Both the position numbers and the translations under genes were made by a program. A stretch of DNA of 64,000 nucleotides, taken from the NCBI GenBank assembly GCA_963556255.1, contig OY744611.1, positions 40,211,871-40,275,870 on the forward strand, read 5' to 3'. This document shows positions 47,901 through 54,900 of this stretch, piece by piece. Source of the stretch: Allolobophora icterica (taxonomy: Eukaryota > Annelida > Clitellata > Crassiclitellata > Lumbricidae). The notes below the pieces were generated by a model. That model was not told the origin of the DNA and made no database searches. It worked only from the letters and a program-made list of their open reading frames with translations. Within the stretch, counting starts at the first letter, position 1, and every line of letters starts with the position of its first letter.

Positions 47901-50900
47901 TCTACATTTAATGGAAAAACTGCAAATTATAGCAAATTAAAAACTTCCATCTAACAGTATAGCAGAAAATGTCATACATGTCCTTGACATGATTCCTTCG
48001 TCCGGTTCTCGTTTTATCCGAATAGACAAGATGGTGACTTCTTCCAAATGGAAATCCTGGCGGAATTTCCATCTCGCTGATAAGGTCCAAGACAAAATCA
48101 TATCCTGCACACTCATAACGATCTGCTCCTTCCCGAAGCAGAACGGTCCAGCCACGAGAATCTTGACTAGAGATGTTACTAAACAACAAAGGACATGGCA
48201 AACATAAAGTACTACGACAAATATCTGATCCATCCTACGAACTCACCAAAACCTCACTTCTTGCTATCTCTCCACAGGTCTTTCACTCAAAACTGAAAGC
48301 ACTGCTCTTCCACAAATCCTATCTCAAGTCCTCCTCTTCCCCTTAGCTCCCTCACTGTTTCAACTCTAAACACCACCCACCTTAGCCGTCTGACTGTCTG
48401 CCTGCCTGACCTCTTTGGATCTTGACCTGGAATGGATTTTACCCCCACCCTGCCTATCGATTATGATTTGACTAAGCGCCTGTGAATAAGCTGGTTCCCA
48501 CGACTTCACTTTTTTGGGTGCTGTAGAAATGTTGAGATTACGACAACGATTGTACAGTAAGTTTAACAGAGGAGATTAATGCTTATGAAAGTGGGACAAC
48601 AAAGTAGAAGGTACACAGTACACACTACTTTTCAAGAGCCTGTCATAATGAGTGCTCTACAGAATAAGCTACATCCTCTTACAGTTCACCCAGAGTGACT
48701 GTTTCTGTTGAAACTGTTTTTGGAATTTTTAAAAATTACATAATTGATAAATAAGAAGCAAGACAACAAGCCTTTAATAAACTGATATGCAGATTTATAG
48801 CAGCAAACACAGCACTTATGATTCATTTTTTATGGCACATTCTCCAATTGATTACAGGTTTAAGGCCTTTTACACTGCACTGCAATGCTCATTATCATAA
48901 ACTACAAATTTCTAAAGCATCAACTAAAAGCTAAGTGCAGGGCACTAACTTATTCACGAGCTATGTGCCATGTCAGAGTGGTTTACAGAGATGTCAAACA
49001 GAGATCCAACTCCGGCTGCCAGAGGGATCAGAGAGAGGAGGCAGAGGAGCTGCTAAGGTGGGTTTTATTCAGGTCAAGGAAGATTGGAAAGTGGAAGATC
49101 AGAAGGACCAGAGTTGAGTTATTTAGGATGATTACCGTCTTTCAAGTAGATTCGATGCAAACTCTTCTCCAGTTGTCCAGGAGTCCACTTCTCCATGCAT
49201 TCGACAACCTGGAAAGGATTGCAAGAAGACAGTTCAGAACATCTTAAATATATGTAACGATACAATTATGGCACCTAAGCAATGGTCTCCCTTCATACTG
49301 GAATAGGCTGCCACGCAATATGCGGCATATGCCTGCATTCCTTTCTACCTGGTCATGTACTGTCAGGATGCAAGCACATCTTGGCAGTTCCCTCCAGAGG
49401 TGTTACATAAATAAGAATTCATGATTATGATGTGTAACACTACAGCCGATCGTAAGCAGTGCTCTAGAGAACAAGTAACCATGTTACAACAATATTTACT
49501 TAATCAGTCCAGTAACAAGACTTATTCCCTATCAGCCTTTTGAAAAAACATTTCAATGTTGAATAAGACGGAGAATCTTATAACGCTCTACCATACAAAC
49601 CCCACCTCACCCTGTCCTAGAACTCAACCCTCACAGCCCTACCTTACCAAGCCCTACAACTGACCAACTCAGCCTTATCCTATTCTCTTTCAGTACCGGT
49701 AGCCAGAAACTGAACCTTGATACATACACGTACATGTACAAGATTCTGTTGACACTTATCACACAGCAGGCCATGTTAGTAGTTTCCAAATTGCATACCA
49801 TGTTGTAACAACAGATCATGGTGTATAACAGTAACCATGTCACAACAATATTTATTTATATACAGCATCTGTTATGCATGCAAAGACATTACCGTAAGTC
49901 TCGATCCGAGGCACAGATGGGAGTCAAGTAACAAACAGCTAGATCAAAATAATGGGTCTTGGCAAGTGATTTAAGTGATGACAGTGACTTGACAAGTCGG
50001 GCCTTTTGTGGTAGACAATTTGATACATTGCAGCAGATAACATTATAAAAGGAGGGGCGTGGTGGCTCAGTGGTAAGTTCGGCGCCTTGTGACCGGAGGG
50101 TTGCAGGTTCGAATCCCACTCTAGCCGCTGCGTACGGACCTTGGGCAAGTCCTTCACTCGCGATTGCTCGTGGCGCTTCGGCGTGAAAACTCTGACACAG
50201 TATCAAATGCTGTAGTCGGGAGCGCCTCTGAGTAGTAGTTGACTTCGAGAGGCGCTATAGAAATATCCGAAATAAATAAATAAATAGGAGACCATGTTAT
50301 AACAGTATTATCAAATTATGGTTGTACAGTATTGTGCAATGGTAGACCATCGTATCATATCGTATCTAACCAATAATTTGTTAACAGACCATCAGAGAAG
50401 ATAGCGTGAAGAGCCATTCTCTTTCTCTCCTCTGTTGCTACCAGCTCCAGGATGGACGGTGGATAGACACGGTTGACCTTGCCCTCCACCATCTCACTCT
50501 CAAGCATCTTGTGCTGGCACAGTGCACGGTAGCCATCGTATGCATTGTCCGACACATACCTGACCAAACAATTACACGTACAAGTAATCTGACATGAATA
50601 TACTTTGCTTTGCTTATGGTAACTAAACAGAAGATAGCCTGTGAGAAATTAAACATCCAAACAAGCTTCAAGAGCTGCTCCAGATTTTTAAAGAATAAAA
50701 ATAACAATAACAAGATGATTTATATAGCACCATAGCCCAGCCGAGGCCGAAGAAAAGGGCACTGCATGTGAGTAAAATATCAGTTAAAGGCATATGATAG
50801 TTTTAAAATGCAGGCCTTGAGCTGTGATTTGAATGTATCCAGAGATGGCGAATTCTTCACTTGGTCGGGAAGACTGTTCCACGCAGTGGGTCCAGCAACA

Positions 50901-51873
50901 GAGAAGGAACAGTTAATAATAATATAGGATGATTTGTATAGCACCATAGAACAGCCGACGCCAAAGGAAAGGGCGCTGTACACGAGTTAAAAAATCAGTG
51001 ACAGCCAAATGATACTCTAAAAAGATAGATCTTGAGCTGTGATATGAATGTCTCCAGAGATGGCGAATTCTTCACATGGTCGGGAAGACTGTTCTACACA
51101 GTTGGTCCAACAACAGAGAAGGAACAGTTGCCAAACCTTGTAGAAGACCGTGGGACTTAAAGTTGATTTTTCTATAAGGATCATAGCCGACATCCGTTTC
51201 AGTTGTTAAAGCCAAGTCCGTAGAAGTAATACTAGTGCAAATGTGATATGAGCAATGAGCAACCTTGGCGAGAATGCCACCGAGAAGAGGAGTACTAACT
51301 TGAGAAGATAGTTAGCTAAGGCTTCGCTTGGTCGGAAGCAGCTGAGGCAGTGGGTCATCAACACCCAGGCCTTTCGCAAATGGTTGACATTGTTGTTTAC
51401 CAGCGTCTGGCTACAGATCTGCAGAAAGATCTCGTCCCGCAGATAGCCGTGCTCGAGTCCCTTCTGGACAATGTACCGAGCAATCATCAGGTCCTGGTCT
51501 CTTGTGACACTCGTCTCCGTCAGATGACGAATAATCTTTGAAAGAAACAGAAAACAATCAAATTCATGACATCACCATTCGGATCGTCATCATGATAATC
51601 GTTGATAATGTGGGATGTGGTAGCTGATTGGCTGGAATGCTCCCCTTGTAACACAGAGAGCACATGTTCCAGGCCTCCCCAATTTCAGATCACAGTGAAT
51701 AAATGCATAATAATAATAATAATAATTATAATAATAATAATAATAATAACAATAATGATAATTATGATAATGATAAAGATAAAGATCTTGATAATGATGA
51801 TGATAATAATAATAATAATAATAATAACAATAATAATAGAAAGAATAATAATAATAATAGAAAGAAAGAAGAA

Positions 51874-51915
<42 letters not shown>

Positions 51916-54900
51916 CTCACTGTGATCAATCGCCATTGTGGCAATCAAATCATAATTATTGTCATCAACAGTAAGACAGAGATTCATCCATCCACCAGCA
52001 AAAAGGCAGCATAACTATACCATTCATGAATATGAATATTACCAGTTTAAAGATTGACAAAGATGTCCGAACTTCTTGATCATCAGACTTAGGAAGAAAT
52101 GGTTTCTTTATCGGTGAATTATGTCGAACTGTCAGGATATCCTGAAATAAACAAATATAACATAATATAATGGATGAGCCAGGATTCCTGCGCCTACAGC
52201 CTCATCAAGTAACACTTGAAAACTGTTATTTTCTGCTTGGGTTGGGCTGAGAGCGCCTCTGAGTAGTTATCTTGGAGAGGCGCTTTATAAATAAACACGG
52301 GGACAAGCTATTGATCCTTTGCGTAGCTTTGGCACAATGTAGACCATGGCGTGCACTGTTGATGTCTGTAAGCAAACATATCTCAGTGGCAGACTACTGG
52401 CTCTTCACTTCGCTGCAGATGATGTTTGCAATTGGCCAGACAAGAACTGTGTACTCTTATAGAAATGGGAAAATTGATTAGATACAAAATTATCAATGAG
52501 GGGTCACGGGGGGGCCGTAGAGTAATAGATAACACACTGGCGTGAAGAGCAGTAGGTACCCAGATTGAACCCAGTACACCCGGTAAGGTTTATTCAGCCT
52601 TCCACTCGTTAGGTGGCGGCGGTGGTTAAACGAATAGTAGGCCGTGATTGGCGCCTTGTAGCTGCCGTTTAAACAGTTGTGTTCGACTCCTGTAAAACTG
52701 TTATCATGTGCTTCTACTGTATACATGTATGTAAGGCGCCCTGTGTGGCTGCCGTTTCTACTATATGTATGTTCACTGTACAGCGCAGTACGGTTAGCAG
52801 GCGCTTAAATAAAGAAAAGATTATTATTATTATTATTATTATTATACTTTAGCCACTCAATTAAAGTTAAGCTGGTGCCATGAGCATAGCCTTAGAGTAG
52901 TGCTATAGAAATTCAGAGTTTACGATTACTATTTACGATATAACAGCAACAGACCCCGAACATGTGATCCTGAGGTCTAGCCTCATAGATAAACAAATAA
53001 AGGCAGTCCAAGAACTGACCAAAATTTCTTTATACACAACACACAGACAGGCTTGATAGAAACTGTGAATCTCATATGCTAACAACTTTTCTTACAAATC
53101 ACACAGGCTCAACAGTCGAGGCAAACCCAGTATAATCCTGACAGATTTCTGAATTAGCCACATCGCTTGAAATTGAAGTTATGATCAAGTTGAAAAAGAT
53201 CAGCCGACTATAAAGAACACTGTTTGTTATGACATTTTTTTATCAGCTGGTAGTATTTCCGAGATGATATTAGGACAAGTACCTTGCAGTATGAGTTGGC
53301 ATATTTTGATAATGTGTAGGAGTTGATATCTGAAGGAAGAGTGAGGATACGGTTTCTAGCAGCTACGTCATCAACACTCCGAATGTCTTTTTCAGTATGC
53401 ATGGGCGCCCAACCTGTCAACAACAGGCCATAACTTGACACATAGTTTACTACAGACAGCAAGATATACAGCTGAGATGGCGGAGTTCTGTCAACAAGGC
53501 TGCATTTTTTAACGCTTTTTATATCTGATGAAATTCAGACATGTGTTGCCACAAAACACAGCCAAATAGATTGATTAGAAGTTGTTGTTTTGGGAAATCC
53601 CATAAATTTTGACTCAATTTAGTCACGCCTTCTTTTTTTAACTGCTTTTCTGTCATTCGACAGAAGGTTTCTCGTCCTCTTCCAGGTCCAGAAGAAGAAT
53701 TTTGAGCCCCCTGTGTAATAATTTTAAAATCAGAAGAGTCACACAATTGGAGCATCAGCTACAAACATCTCAGACCAGTTGAAATCAGCAACTTGTGGTC
53801 AATCTGAGAAAAGCTAGATTGTTGGCTCTGCACTTGTGCAAAAATCTGTAAATTCCAATATCATAATTATGAATACCAGTATATAGGAGGACTTATCTGT
53901 GATGAATTTCTATAAAAATGACAAATTACACACAGCACACTGATCTTCTGGAAGTTGGTTTTGGTGCTCCATCGGTTGATGCCTTGTGCATTATACACTG
54001 GTACAACAGAAGTTACTAATTAATATTAAGTAATAATGGCTTTGTCTAACTTCCCACTCCATCCAGTGGCTTAAAACCATCAGTATGTTCTGTGCTTTTT
54101 AACCGGAGGGTCACAGGTTCGAATCTACCTCAAGCCACTGCATAGCAACCTTGAAGAAGTTGCTCACCCGCAATTATTGTCTGTGAGGAAGTCAAGGGGA
54201 ATCCAATTCACTCATCTCACCTCCAGGTGGCATAAGGCCAATAAGGCCTTCGGGCAAAGAACTCATCATCATACTGCTATTACAGCAAGAAATCCCAAAA
54301 TGTAACACATCTGCATAACGTACCGTCCATCTTGCTGAAGATGAACGCCAATTCTGCCGGGATTTCCATGGCATCCTCAGGCTGATAGACATAGCAACCC
54401 TGCAACACAATTGGAATAACTTAACAAATATAAGACTACTTCGTTGTTACCTGTGTTCATGTAAAATAGGCCTACTGCTGAATTTAAGATTGTGTAGTAG
54501 CAGCAACACACTATTACTGATACCAACAAACATTAAACTCTAATACTCTTAAAATCTTACGCTGGTAATGTTCTCCAAGTGCATGGGCACTGTAGCTGAA
54601 TGAATACAGCACTCTAGCCTAGGGGATAACCGATTTTTTTCTGATTCCGGATACCGGATAGTACAGGCCATGATTAGTAATAAATCTATGCACTAAGGCC
54701 TAATTCCAAGTTAGTCATCATTGGCTAATTGCTTGTGGTCAGTTACAGGCAGTAAGCTGGAACAGTCACCCCCTTTCCCTATACCCCAATACATTTCTTC
54801 ACTGACTCACAGGCCTAACGGTCGGGGCTACGGCGGCCTGTAGCAGATACAGGGTAGGTTTCGGGAAATGATTTTATTAAGGGCCCGAGTGCGACCCTTG

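Noticed and set aside
50049..50125. Apparent tRNA-Thr gene
   Set aside because: A and B boxes are good, but the acceptor stem does not pair and the sequence continues into a SINE body with a poly-(AAATA) tail. The same reasoning applies to the tRNA-Asp-like heads at 25990 and 55985.
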